Assembly (NCBI GenBank): GCA_014621425.1
Contig: JAANBB010000137.1
Span: forward strand, 1 to 64,000
Length of the DNA: 64,000 nucleotides
Source: Cylindrodendrum hubeiense
Lineage: Eukaryota; Ascomycota; Sordariomycetes; Hypocreales; Nectriaceae
Direction: 5' to 3'
A program made the position numbers and the translations under genes. The notes under the pieces are model-generated. The model saw only the letters and a list, made by a program, of their open reading frames with translations, did no database searches and was not told where the DNA came from. This document shows, piece by piece, positions 31,869 to 44,463 of the stretch. How positions within the stretch are numbered: position 1 is the first letter of the stretch; each line of letters begins with the position of its first letter.

Positions 31869-33922
31869 TTAAAGCACGAATAGGCAAGCAATAATGATCA
31901 TAGCACTGCCGATCAAAGTAGTAAACGACTTCTGGGTGGCCGCACTAACCGGAACTTCGTAAACTTGCGAAGGAGTGGCAGTAGTGTTTCTCGCCTGGGT
32001 GAAGGCAGGCTTAGTCGCCTCGGTAACTGCCTCAGGAACTGTAGTACTATAGACGGTAGCTTCGACAGAGCTGGCCGCGCTGCAGGAGGCTGTAGCTGTT
32101 GCGGTTCGAGTGACCACCTTGGTAAGAGGAACGTGTACGAAGATGGTTGTGGTCTTTTCGGCAGGCGGCGAACGGTCTGCGGGGGGCACAAAGGTGTTGA
32201 CGATGGGGGTAGGGCAAGCTGGGGCCGTAGTTCCATCGGTGATGGTAAGCTTCTTGGAGACTCTCGATGTCGTGGCGATAACCGGGATGGTCTGGATCTC
32301 TGTGACCGGGCAGACGGTAGTATAAACCTCGACCTCCTTGGTGACGACAATCTCCTGTCTCCAGCTTGCCGGGCAGTTGATGACGGAAGCGGCACAACTG
32401 GTAACGGTGTAGATTTTGGTAGAGTAGACGGTCGATGTGTGCATGCCCGAGAGATCGGTTGTAGAGTTGCCGTATTTCACAGACAAGGTGCTCGGCTTCC
32501 TGATTTTGCTGTAGCTGGTAGTGCTCTGCTGGACGCTAGTGGTCACTGCATCTATGGTAGATGCATCGATGGGTGGCGCTCCGGTGACCATGACAATAGG
32601 AGTGATTGTTGATGTCGCCTCGCGTGTAATGGGGTCAGCTCCACTAACCATGACAATGGGCGTAATTGTTGACGTGATGGGATCCGCACCGCTAACCATG
32701 AAAGTTGGTATCACTGATGTCTCGGCAATCACCTCAATAGCCGACGTTGTCTCAACGAGGGCTGTGGTGGAAATAGACTGCCAGCACTGAGTGCCCAGGG
32801 CCAGACTGTAGAATGTTGATGAAGCGACGGGTGCCTCTCCAAGCAGAGTACCATCGCTGAGAATTCCAGCTTGGGCGTATACTCCAGCATTGATATCAAG
32901 CCATTCTGTCGTCTCGAGGCCACACGTTTCAGTAGCGTCAAACTGGAGGATAATCTCAGGGATGTTGAGGTAGACTCCCACTTCGATTTCAGCTCCGAGG
33001 TCGATGATGTCGATTTCGATTTTGGCACCGAGCTCCGCACGCAGACGAAGGGCAGCTGTGATGGTGGCAGATCCGGATTGAAGCGTCCAGGGAATATCAA
33101 CGAACGTTGCTCCGTCGCTTTATAATAGTCAGTAAGAGTCAATAGAGGGTAGGGTCTGACCTACAAGTTCTTGTCCAGGATGTCACCAGTGAGATCGAGT
33201 GAAAGAAACGAGCCATCTGGAATTGTATACTCAAAGCCTCCGTGGACGTCAATGGCATCGCTGACATCCACAACAAGGTCCACATAGATTAAAAGACCAA
33301 TACTGAAAAAGTCAACCTGGAAATGTTATCAGCGCGTGTACAACATGGTCTCGATGGATATCAAACTGACATCGATACCAGTAGCACCATTCGAACTCCA
33401 AATATTGTAGGTGTAGGTGCCGTCCCCTTCAACAAGGAAGTCCAGGTCAAAGTGAATTGAGGTATCCGAAAATGTGATGTTGACGACGGAGTCGAGGTAG
33501 TTCAAGATACTTGCAGCTTCGAACGAAGGCGAAATGGTTGAGTAGGCCTCACAGTCGACACAAAAAAGTGAAAAGTCGATTTCCGATCCGTCGTCGAGAG
33601 GAAGGGGACTGATGGTCGAACGTTAGTAACATGTCGAGTGGGGAGGAGGGGCTTCGTACATGTCAAAGACATAATCGTTCACTATGGAGAAGGAGAAAGA
33701 ACTCGGGTCAAATAGGCCTCTGGTAACAAGACCCGAAGATGAATCCCTGCGAAGTTCACGCGGTGTAAGACCGTACTTGAGGGAAAGGGGTGAAAGAGCG
33801 AGATCGTCGCCCGTCAGCGGGTTACGAGGCACGATGTGTGTAACGTCGGATGCCTGAATGAGGCTGGCAGCTGCAGTGGAAGCCAAGGCGGCCCACAGGC
33901 TGATAAAAGAGTGACAACGCAT
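31869..33922 (-). CDS. GPI-anchored, Thr-rich cell-wall protein
   Basis: Four exons, 33922-33660, 33608-33371, 33316-33165 and 33117-31869 (introns 51, 54 and 47 nt; phases 2, 0 and 2), give 633 residues. It has a signal peptide (SFISLWAALASTAAASLI). The N-terminal third is beta-rich with alternating polar and hydrophobic stretches (FSDTSIHFDLDFLVEG, AKIEIDIIDLGAEIEV). A Thr-rich stalk contains three repeats of the type STITPIVMVSGADPIT, then motifs such as STVYSTKIYTVTSC that recur in fungal wall adhesin stalks. The hydrophobic C-terminus (LIGSAMIIIACLFVL) after a small-residue stretch fits a GPI signal. It is probably a surface structural or adhesive protein; no ligand can be inferred. Confidence 0.8.
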
Positions 33923-36282
33923 AGTGAAGCAAACAAGTGAGTGAATGAGCTGAAAATCGGCTTCAAGAATGAATGACTGACTGACTGTAACGAAGGCGAC
34001 ATCGTCAAGTTGAACCGCAGCGGATGGGGGCTATAAGTGTTTACGCAGAATGGAGCGTGGGACAGCTAGTTACGCACGTCCAACAGATAACTAAGACTAG
34101 AAGAACCCCTGCATGCAACCGCACATCCGGCCTGACGAATGTGGAAGCACTGGAAGGCAGAATGAGGGTCGCATTAAAAGCCAACACGGTCCTCGCCTGA
34201 TTTGCCAGTCAGACCCACAGATTCAACAGGAGGGGCACAGCACACCAGTAAGCCCCAACTTATCTGACGGAGAGGCCATTATCAGTAAGGCTGAAACTAC
34301 CAAAAGTAATTCTTGGGAGCAGGCTTCATTTGGATAAAAATAGGATTGCTTTTGATGGGCCAGAGGGCTTTATTGTTCTCCAAGTATGCTGCGTACTCAC
34401 TCGAAGACTTTTTGGCAATAGTATGTCATAATATTGAGCTATCATATTCAAATACTTATTCTCTAAGGCCTGATTGTCACTCTACATAAGATCTTCAATA
34501 ATTGACGCTGTTCTCGTTATCATTGGTGTACACCACAACGCTGCCGGATTCGTTGCTTCACCAAAAAGTCCAATTTTAAAGTTGACCGAACAGAACCAAC
34601 CAGACTGGGACGCTGTAGAAAAGAGCCTGATTGGCGAACCCCCGCTATACCAACGGCCAACAATGGCTGCCCTGAGGACCCTTCCGCTAGTCCACTGCGG
34701 CTGAGGGATGGACCGTTGGGTTACAGCGGAGCTGTCTTCATCCCACCACCCACCGTTGCCAATGTCCGAAGCCCTTTCGTACTGGTGCGGACTCCGTGCC
34801 ATTGCATCAACCCAATTTGCCTCGTGGCAGCTGCTCCTGCGTAGTTCAGCCAATGAGTCGCCAACTAAAGTCGCCCGAGACGCATCGTGAAGGAGGCGAC
34901 TGTTTCGAAGGATCGATGACAGCAGACGGTCATTGGTGAGGGAACGAATGGCGCGCCAAATCTCCCACACAGATCAGGGGCTGGCGTGCGGTGTGCGACG
35001 TGCCCATCGCAACGTCCAGGCACCTGAGGCTCAGCCATCTAGATCAGGTTGGACAATTGATTGCAAAGACCTATGTCAGCCTCGTTACTGCAGCGCGCAG
35101 TATCGAACCCGTCGCAGTGGTGGCCGGATTGGGAAGCGCTTGAGCACAGGCAGTGTCAAGGGTCTGATGCTTCGTCCTCGACCTGGCCAGTCAGCCTTCT
35201 GTACGTTTCAGGTCCCGGGCTGCTTAGGCCTAGGGGGCCCTTGGCCTAGCCTTGTGAAGGGCGACCGCACTCCCGTTTATTACCGGGCGGAGGCGCCGAT
35301 TTGACAAGGCGCAAACCGTGGTTCGCTCGTGGGGTCGCGGAGGGACGAAGAGGCCTGTGCCTGCAACCATTCGGCCGGTGAAATGAGATGCGCAAGGGTA
35401 TTAAAATGACAAGGCGTTCTAGAATGTAATCAACCCGCCAACGGTGGGCGCAGCAACATCGCGCATTGAGGCTCTCGATCGCATCTAGTGATTGATTACG
35501 GGAATGAGTGAACAGGTGAACAAGTGAATCACGGCGGGTCATTTCTACGCGGAGTGCGAAGTAGACGCTCTGAACGTTGGCCCATCAGCACCTTCCATTC
35601 CATCTCGTGACAATTCACAAAATATCAAGGCCATGACTGCACAAACAAACCCATGCAGATGGTAGACCCGCTATATTGGGTTAGGTATCCAAACATGCAG
35701 GTGAAGCCCATGTCTCGTCGGGGCAAAACCTCCAGCCCAGCAAGGACGTGCCCTGGCCGGGGTTCTCATCTGGATGTTGTCGTGTGGGGTCAAGCGTAGC
35801 CAGCAAGCAAAAAACGCAAGAATACCCTGCTCTAGTGTGCGATACGACCATCCTCGGGCAGAATTCACTCATCATTTATCCACTTGTCAGTGCGAGATCG
35901 CCCAATGAAGCCCCCACATATTCATCCTGGGAGTCCGTAATGGGGTGTTATTGCCATTCTGCCCTGCCCACAGACGCCTTGAGACCCGCCTAACTCCACT
36001 GATAGACTGGGCGCCAAACGATCAAGGTGGCAGTGTGATACCAGGATGTAGCCGTGAAGAGAAATGAACCTTAAGCACTTTAAAATGTGGATTATCTGGG
36101 TATCGTGTAGTTGACCCCTGGTATCGTTATAGCCCACGAGATGCGGCCCAACCGAGAGGATATAGAAAGGAAGGGGGCCCTCGATTCTGAACGCTTGATC
36201 ATCTCCGGTCTGAGTTAACTTTAACAGACCTAATCACTTGGTCAACGAGTCAAACATAGCGGCTTGCTCTATCCCGATCACC
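33923..36282. other. Long intergenic region between divergent wall-protein genes, 2.4 kb
   Basis: Promoters of the GPI protein (left) and of the sensor-like protein (right). The middle (34,470-35,540) is more GC-rich with several open frames of up to 162 codons, but none reads as a known protein. An imperfect hairpin with 11-bp arms lies at 35225-35248. Confidence 0.4.
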
Positions 36283-37644
36283 ATGTACTACTCAGCGCTG
36301 CTAGCCGGCTTCCTCGCCGCCCTGGTCGGGAATGTCTCGGCCAACAAAACTCCCGAAGAGTTTACAACCCCGTCCGGCGACACTCCAGTGTACACAGTTG
36401 GAGAGAGCATAACATTCGACTGGATTTTCTTGACCGGTGAAGATATCGGAGTCCTCTTATGGCAGATGTCCCCCGAGCCAAGCACGAGTAACAGCATCTC
36501 GCTCTTGTGTAAGTCAATCTAAGCACACTCAGGTTTAATGAATGCATAATGCTAACTGGTTGATAAAGCGGACTCTAGTTCAAAAGAAGTCACTTGGAAA
36601 GTCTCCCGAGACTGGCTGGTGGACGTTGACGACGACGAAACCGCGGTAGCCTACCTCGGAATGTACATTTCTGGAGAGACCACCTTGAGATTCTCCAGTA
36701 TACCCTTCAACATCAGTGCTATCGCGGACTCGTCCGATGACAAGTCCTCATCTATCGTGGTTGAATCTTCGACTGCGGTGGAAGAGACTGAAGCCGCATC
36801 GACTGAGGAAGCAAAGACTCGGACAGTGGTGAACGAGGTTACCGTGACTGGGGATGCAGCGACTGAAGCCGCAACTACCGAGGCTGCAACAACCGAGGCC
36901 GCTTCAACCATCATCTCCACCAACTCAGCTGGTGGTGCGACCACAATTATTATAACAGCCAGTGGTGCAAGCGCTGCAGGAGCATCGGCATCGACATCAA
37001 CATCATCAGCTTCATCAACACCGTCCTCGGAAGCATCTTCCGGCTCAGCATTGTCCACTGGAAAGATTGCAGGCATTGCAGTCGGCTCTATCATCAGCGC
37101 CATCTCAGCACTCGGCGGGTTCGGCTTCTTGTGGAGAAGAAAGAGGCGTGCGCGCAAGGCTAAGGCCGATCTTGAGCTTAAGATGCAGCAGCAGAGCAAC
37201 CAGACCACCCAGATTCACATCTCGCAAGCCGCTGCTCCCTCACCGCCTGCGCCTCCAGCCGCTGGGCATGTGGCTGCAGGATGGCATCAGGATAACAAAT
37301 CCCCGTACCCTCCTACACATACGTCTTCCTATGCACCCACACACTCCACGCCGTCGCCCGTGTATCCCCATCAACAGCCACAGGGATATAGCGCCACAGG
37401 CTCGCCGATTCAACAGCCTGGATATCCTCCTGTACAACCTCCTGCGCAGTGGAACAACTCGCCTGTGCAAAGCCAGACTGGATATGCACCTCCCCCACAG
37501 CAATGGAACCAATCGCCCCAACAAGCCCCGGCTGAGCTTGGCAGTGCACCTGCTTCCCAGCAAGCCCCGGCTGAGTTGGGCAACCCTGCCGAGTACCGCC
37601 CAAATTACGGACACGGTAACTCGGGGGCCTTTGAGGCGCCTTAA
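36283..37644 (+). CDS. Single-pass wall-sensor-like membrane protein
   Basis: Two exons, 36283-36508 and 36569-37644 (60-nt intron, phase 1), give 433 residues. I use the ATG at 36283, which opens a signal peptide (YYSALLAGFLAALVGNVSA). The extracellular part begins with a roughly 100-residue beta domain (PVYTVGESITFDWIF, TWKVSRDWLV) reminiscent of the Kre9/Ser-Thr-rich GPI family, then a Ser/Thr/Ala stalk. One transmembrane segment (IAGIAVGSIISAISALGGF) is followed by a stop-transfer cluster (RRKRRARKAK) and a long Pro/Gln/Tyr-rich cytoplasmic tail with two copies of QQAPAELG. The layout is that of Wsc/Mid2-type wall-integrity sensors, although no WSC domain is present. Confidence 0.82.
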
Positions 37645-39836
37645 AGATAGACTGGGGCCGCTAATAACATTGGGAGAGGATGGTATCCGAAATTTGTCTT
37701 GCAAGATAATGGGTATGGGATCAGCATGGAAGGCCAGGCTACTATTTTCATCAAACATCAAGCCTTGATATTTAAATTTTCTTTGTATTCATTTCCTCAA
37801 CATTTAGATACCCGTTGAAGGTAATAATAACCAATAAACATATGATAATAACTTTTCCCTTCCACCTCGTCCTTGACCAAGTCCCAGTAGTCGACTTGCC
37901 TCTGTAGCCCCTCACTCTAAGAATTCCTTCTTGCGGTTGAGTAATCAAACATCGTCACATCACCTTTTTGGAATTTCTCTGCGTATGCATCTAAAGCATC
38001 CAGAGATCAACTTGACAAACAATCGACCCGTCGCTGCAAGCTGCAGGGAACTTTTGGACCTCCTGCGGCTGGCATCCACTACAACAAGGTTCCTCGGGGG
38101 CTGAGCCGACAGCGGAGATACCCGCTTCTTGGGCCATACTCCGAGCCGCATCGAAGACGAGACGGTCCACAAAACGGTTCGCAAAACGGTTCGCAAAACG
38201 GCGGAGCTTTTGTATCTTTCGGCAAATTGTTCGGAGCACAACGGTCATAGAGGTGGCTGCAGTGTTCGAGTGGGGAGACGTCCCGCCGCACGGCTTCGAT
38301 TTTGGGGCGGCTCAGTACATCTGTTTGTTTGTATCCCGATTTTAGAAAATATCCAATGTATAATTCAATCAAATTTAAGCATCTTGAGCTGCATAGCATT
38401 GAGAATCAAGCCACTTGGGTTATTGTTAACCATAATATGAAACCTCAGGGGTCGAGGTTAACCATCCACGTCTGGAGCTGGACGCCTGTGAACACAGAGT
38501 CTAAGAGAATGCCTTGAGTCCACATGCTAGCTTCTGGAAGAAACGGCACAGCTTCACAAACAGGCGCTAAACCCGGAACATAGCCCTAATTCGGCATGCT
38601 CTGCGGTGTGGAGCCTAGGGTCCATAAATCGTGCCTGGATAATTACAAGGCCTCTCGCGATGATCTCAGGGGTCAAGGCACAAGCGCACAGCACAGGGCA
38701 AGGTATACTACTGAGGCTGACCACGAGACTGACTTCTCGGCTCTCGGCCCTTAGTCTATTTATCCGTTCGCGATGGGGTGGAAACCTCGCCACTTTGCTC
38801 TCCTGTGCACACAACATAACAACCCACAAGTCGTCCCCACAAGTCACTGCCAGGAGTTGAGGCAGCAAAACAGGACTCATATTGGCAGAATTATGGTCGG
38901 AATGAGTTAAACCCCGGATGCCATGGATTGAGCCGTCAATATCAATACCTACTTCATAGAGAGGGACAGCATGAGTCATTACCTACAATAGTTGTTGGAT
39001 ATCTCGAGGTTTGCTCTCGCCGAGTGACCTACCCTAAACGTCTCTACAACCTCACGTAGACCTAGCCACCTTCACGAATACAACTTCTCCATCGGAGCCG
39101 GTCACCTAACACATATTAAGTCCCTAGTAGGATAAATGAATTGCGACCCAAGCTCTCCAAGTATGTATGTCGAGCTTTTGTACAGCAGGATAATGAATGA
39201 AGAACAGATATGCACGCAAATGGATAGTTGCACGATTCCTTATCAAGTTTAAAGAAAGAGCAGATATATATATAATGTTCTGGAAATTGAATTTCATTTC
39301 GATCTTTACAAAGCTGCGATCATTAGATTCTCTAAATCACTTAGAGCCAAGACAAACACCTGAGTGCTGCAAAATGTGCCTCTATAGGGTAGGATGCTGC
39401 GAGTTTGCAGCTCAGGCTTACAAGTGACGTCATCCGGCGTAAAGGTGAGGCCAAGACATTCGGTTTGGTCATCTCACAGCCAGTAAAAATATCCTAACAT
39501 CCGTTTCTTGCGGACTGGTTTGACCTTTTCCGCGGGGTTAATAAGCTGACAAGGTCCAATGTCCGCAAGTCCGCTTGCGTCAGCCAGCAGCCTGGCCAGC
39601 AGGACTAGGAAAGCTGCGCATCGCCGATCGAACTGATTTGTCAGTGTCCATTACTTGGTAAACGGCACTCAAGTTGCGGACAAGAGTTAACATTTAAATA
39701 CACTGGCACCAACTCTGTAAAACAATCCATTGATTTCTTAACGCATCGTTAAAGCTTGTGACTCTATAAAGCGCATCCTTCAAGACTACCAATAACGTAC
39801 CCTGACGTAATTGCATTTCTCAAAGGAACCATCGCC
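37645..39836. other. Long intergenic region, 2.2 kb
   Basis: No gene was recognised. It includes a short 12-bp tandem repeat at 38171 and, near the right end, the promoter of the reductase gene. Confidence 0.4.
38171..38200. repeat. 12-bp tandem repeat, 2.5 copies
   Basis: AAAACGGTTCGC occurs twice in perfect tandem and then as a partial third copy. It is intergenic with no evident function. Confidence 0.85.
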
Positions 39837-41093
39837 ATGTCCGTTCTCGATTCACCTGCGATCCCCAAGGCTGCTACTGTCCTAGTAACCGGCGCGGCTG
39901 GTTGGGTTGGGTCCAATGTAGCAGATCAATTTCTTGCCTATGGCTACAAAGTTCGCGGCACTACTCGCGATGCGACCAAGGCGGCTTGGATTGTCGAGGT
40001 GTTTGACAAGAAGTACGGGAAGGGTCAATTCGAGCTGCACTCAGTTTCCGACATGGTGGCCGAAGGGGCGTACGATGATGTTATCAAGGGTATGTGTGCT
40101 GCCAAATGAAAATTACTCATGCACCTGTGACATTCTGGACGATACGTACTGGTTGCTAACATGGCTTGTTAAGGTGTCTCTGCTGTTGTTCACACTGCTT
40201 CTCTAATGTCCGCTGACCCGAATCCCCATAACGTGATCCCCATGGTGGTGGATAGTGCTGTCAATGCGCTTAAGGCTGCATATGCCGAACCCAGCGTCGA
40301 TCGTTTCATATACACTTCATCATCGAGTGCAGCTGTCAGAGCCCAGCGTGGAGAGCCAGGCATTAATGTCACTGTGGACTCGTGGGCCGACGACGATGTC
40401 AAGCGGGCATGGGCTGAGCCTCCGTATCTTCCAGAGCGGGCCAGGTTTATCTACGCCGCCAGCAAGTATGAGGCTGAAAAGGTCATCTGGAAGTATCATC
40501 AGGAAAATCGCGAGAATCGCCCCGGTCTCATTGTCAATGCTGGTATGTCGCATCGCTGAGCAATAGCTCAAACATTAACTCCAGGGCTAATCCATAATTT
40601 TTAACAGTTTTACCAAATGTGAATTACGGGAAACCGCTTGACTTTGAGAAGCAGGGATATCCTTCTACATCTGCGCTTCCTGTCGGTCTTTACAACGGCG
40701 ATATCTCCCCCTACCATCAGATTATTGCTCCGCGTGAGTAAACTTTTGCTATTATTACGGCATGTGCTAACCAAGCGTTATCTTTCAGAATACTACGTGA
40801 ATGCAAGTGATACCGGACGACTTCATGTTGCAGCTGCCATACACCCTGATGTCAAGGACGAGCGCATCTTTGCTTTCGCCGGTCGCTTCAGTTGGGACGC
40901 AATCCTCGAAATCCTTCGCAAGAACTTTCCCAACAAGGAGTTCATTGATAACTTCTCAGGAGGCGAGGACCTTAATGAGATCCTGCCTCGATCCAGAGCT
41001 GAGCAGCTCCTGCGCGATCTAGGGCGACCTGGGTGGGTCTCTTTGGAAGAGACTGTCTTAGAGAACGTCAAGGATATCGTGGATCGAGAGTAA
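39837..41093 (+). CDS. Extended SDR NAD(P)-dependent reductase (Gre2/dihydroflavonol-reductase-like)
   Basis: Four exons, 39837-40089, 40174-40542, 40608-40733 and 40789-41093, all joined in phase 1, give 350 residues. The N-terminal Rossmann motif is VLVTGAAGWVGSNV (TGxxGxxG), followed by RGTTRD as the cofactor-ribose loop. The catalytic YxxxK is in FIYAASKYEAEK and the Ser motif in FIYTSSSSA. The length matches Gre2-like carbonyl or methylglyoxal reductases and fungal ketoreductases. It reduces a ketone or aldehyde in the cytosol; the natural substrate cannot be read from the sequence. It is convergent with the siderophore transporter and no other biosynthetic gene adjoins it. Confidence 0.9.
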
Positions 41094-41909
41094 CCCGTTT
41101 CTCTTGGTATCATATGTTTGCACATTGTCATTATATTAACCTGTTAATAAAATTGCAAAGTAGCTGAGCCTTGTTTAAAATCAAACACTTGGTACAATTT
41201 ACCACCTACGGGCTCCAAGATTTTTGATGTGGTCTGGCAACACAGCACTTGAGGTCATTGGTACAGCTGCTGTCTATTAGCCTGTATTTCAATCCAGGAA
41301 CAACTCGTGGAAGGAAATGGGTTAGCATATGTTGGGCAGTGCTCCGGAGTGCGGAGGTTGTTACTACGATCGAGTGACAATGTCCTCGAGGTTGGGTAGG
41401 AGTAACTAGGTTCCGTCCCGCTCATAGTTGTGCTCGATATTTATAGGTGTCTTAGGTGGGCGGGTAGATTAAGATTTATAAGATTCATTGCTCCCTCAAT
41501 ATCCGTAGATAGATGAAAGCAATACAGTAGATAATATTCAATAAGAAAAAGAAATTGGTAGATTAAAATGAATGCAAGGTAGCGGGGGTGAAATAGTTAA
41601 TATGTTGGGAATTGTGTACTGATGAGGAGCTTGGAGTATGACCTGAGCATCTGAAGAGATACGGGTTGAACAAAGCATCGAATTAGTTCCAACACGGTGG
41701 AGTGTTGAAGTCAAAGATTTCGATCTTGAAAATCTGCTCTAGTACTGAGGTGGCAGAAACGACTTTATTTCTTGAGAAAAGAAAGCCCCGTCATTGCCAA
41801 CTTTCCATAAAGGTGCCGCCGTTTGGGTGAGCAGATGGCCTGCCCTTGGAAAGAGTTGGTTTCGGCCAGGCACTCTGTATTTAACTCCGGCCTGTGACAC
41901 TTTCTCTCT
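41094..41909. other. Intergenic between convergent genes, AT-rich
   Basis: This holds the 3' flanks of the reductase and the siderophore transporter. It has no gene and no obvious repeat. Confidence 0.4.
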
Positions 41910-43897
41910 TTACCAAACCATACCCTTGACCTGCGGCTTCTTGCGAAGATCGATGTTCTTGATCATGAAGACCCAGATGAATGCCAGGGCCATGACTCCG
42001 GTTCCAGCAGCAAGCATTCTCGTTTGCGCATAGGCGTACGACTTCTGGATTGCTAGCCTCGTGGCGCTTCCAACCGGATAGCTCAGCTGCGTGGTGATGT
42101 CTTCATAAATATCTGCCAAGTCTGGCAAGGCTGATGCGGGGAGGTTACGCTCGAGGGCTTTCTCGAATGTGTTTGTCCAGATTGCACCAGAGATGGTGTT
42201 GCCCATAGCATCGCCGACAGTGCCGACAACCTCCAGCAGAGCAAGAGTAGAGGCAACATGCTGATGATCGACAGCGGCCAAAACAGCCAGCTGCTCAATA
42301 ATGATGAAGACACTTCCTCCAATTGAGATGAAGATCTGGCACATGACAATGTAACCAACGTAGTGAGTGGGTTTGCGGAAGTAGATCATCAGGCCCTGTG
42401 CCAAGATGTACAGCGGGACCGCAATGTACAGAAGCCACTTGAAGCGACCAGTCCTGCGGATCAACCAACCAACAAACAGCAAAAGCACACCAGAAACCAC
42501 GTCAAAGGTGTTTCCAACGTATCCGGCCTCAGCCACTGTCAGGTTATTAACCACCTGCAAAAAGGAGGTGAAGTAGTTGTCCCAGCAGTAGTAAGAGACT
42601 TGGTATGTTGCGTCCAATGCGCATGCACCAATGACGGTTCGGTTAGATAAGAGTTTCCAGTTGAGCATGGGGACAGGGGCGAAAAACGACTCGTAAAACC
42701 CGAATATGATGAGAACGACTAGTCCGACTACAATCATAGCAATGATGTAGCCCGTGTTCCAACCATGGGGAGCGTCACCGGCAATATCAAACGGAATGAA
42801 GAACACGCAAAGGCCGACTGAGAACAGGAAGACACCAAGCGCTATATAAAATCAGTATCCCGCAATATGTAGTTGGCGTGAAGAGTGGTACTGACCGTCG
42901 AACTCTACGGCGTAATGCCAGATGGATTGCATCATTGTCCGCCCGCTCTTTTCCCTGACCAAGACGCCCTGCTTCTTAGCCTTGCTAAGGTTGACTTTGA
43001 GCAGCACGAACAAAGGCATAGCAACGATGGGGAAAATGATAGCAAAGCAGCCGAAACCCCATCGCCAGTTAAGGTGGAAGTTGTCGGAAGCCTTTGCTCC
43101 GGCAAATGCCGTGATGATGTATGGCGAGGATGTGAAGGCGTACGCCAAGCCTCGGTTCTTCAACTGGGACAAATCGGCTGTGATGACATCAACGCAATAT
43201 GTCATGCCTCCGAAGCCAATGGTATAAAACACCTAGTATCACAAGTGTCAGCAGTTATATAATTTCTCACAACTCTGTTGCTTGATAATAGCATGGTCTT
43301 ACATCTGCAGCACAGAAGGTATAAATGTCATTGCATGTAGCCATGAGAATCAAGCCTAGTGTAGCGAAAACCGTCATGACAAGGAAGCCTTCAGCTCGGC
43401 CCCAGACGTCGAGAATCTTCGAGATGGGGATGTACATTGCAGCTGACATGGAATCGGCGACAACGGAAATGACAGTTAAGAGCGAGTGAGATGCGAAAGC
43501 GCTAGTGACGTAAGGGGTCAGGTTGGAGAGAATCGAAGACTGCATCGCGTTGACGAAGTAAAGCAACCACATGCTGTCATAGAGAGATAACATTAGCTGA
43601 ATTCACGGATGGTAATTTGTGAAACAGGGGAGTAACGTACAGAATGAAGGCAGTGATCAGCGATTTCTTCGACCAGGTCTGAGTGACAGCCTCAACGTTC
43701 TTGACACCATGCTGGGCATTTTCACTGAAAGGCTCGTCTGATTCATCATTGTCGTTGCTTTCAGGCGCACCGTCGGCAGAGCTGGTGGTGGGATCCTTCT
43801 TGGCTTCCTCCTCTGCCTTGCTCGTGGCGACCGGGGTGTCCGGCTCGTCCACCGTCGATCGAGGAGAGCGAGGTAGGTACTTGGAAAAGATTGCCAT
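41910..43897 (-). CDS. Siderophore-iron transporter (MFS, SIT/ARN family)
   Basis: Four exons, 43897-43641, 43573-43303, 43232-42896 and 42841-41910 (introns 67, 70 and 54 nt; phases 2, 0 and 1), give 598 residues. A 70-residue acidic cytosolic N-terminus precedes about fourteen hydrophobic segments. Family features include the first segment MWLLYFVNAMQSSILSNLTPYVTSAF (seen across the exon 2 start), ISKILDVWGRAEGF, DVITADLSQLKNRGLAYAF and the late SYYCWDNYFTSFLQVVNNL. These are hallmarks of fungal hydroxamate-siderophore importers such as MirB, MirA and Sit1. It would import ferric siderophores across the plasma membrane. Two ATCWGATAA sites upstream predict repression by an SreA-type GATA factor when iron is plentiful. 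Confidence 0.92.
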
Positions 43898-44248
43898 GGT
43901 GCTCGGATTGGAAAGGAGTGAACGAAAGGAAAGATCAAAAAGATAAGGAACGGAAGGGAATTGTTTGGCTTGTAAATAAGACTATTTGTTAGCGCATGCA
44001 GATTCTGATGCGACGTCCCCCACGCGGTGACAATGGATACCGTGTTGGACGAACGAACTATGGGGCTGAGGCAACCCGGCCTTGCTTTCCGGAAATAACG
44101 GCACTGTGGATCTGGACTAATGGGCAGCTACTACTGCACAGGGGGGGAAGCCATCACGGAGGGCTACGTCCAATGGCCACCAGGAGGGTTCCTGGCCCCG
44201 GGCCTCACCACACTCATCGACAATCAATCAATAGGCTTGAAGAAGGGG

Positions 44249-44257
44249 ATCTGATAA
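44249..44257 (+). promoter_or_regulatory. ATCTGATAA: SreA/Urbs1-type iron GATA site
   Basis: Exact match to ATCWGATAA, the extended GATA site of fungal iron-repressor GATA factors, 352-360 bp upstream of the siderophore transporter start. Confidence 0.7.
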
Positions 44258-44454
44258 GGCTAAAGCCCCTCGGCCTACATACGTACCCCAATCGATGCTC
44301 GGTCCACGCGACCGCCAGGATTTCCCGACATCGGCTGCTTGTTACGTCACCTACGGCACTGACGGGCCGGGCGGGCCGTACGGCACGCTCAGTCCCGGTT
44401 TGACGACGCCCTCGCACGTTCATTGGCGATGGGCGCGCACAAGACGTGGAGGTA

Positions 44455-44463
44455 TTATCTGAT
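44455..44463 (-). promoter_or_regulatory. ATCAGATAA: second SreA/Urbs1-type iron GATA site
   Basis: Exact match to ATCWGATAA on the minus strand (TTATCTGAT on the plus strand), 558-566 bp upstream of the siderophore transporter start. Confidence 0.7.

Noticed and set aside
34482..34970. 162-codon minus-strand frame in the 34-36 kb gap
   Set aside because: No recognisable domain, no good start context and mixed codon use; kept only as intergenic.
35225..35248. Imperfect hairpin with 11-bp arms (TAGGCCTAGGG / CCCTTGGCCTA)
   Set aside because: One mismatch, isolated, and no following T-run or gene context to give it a role.
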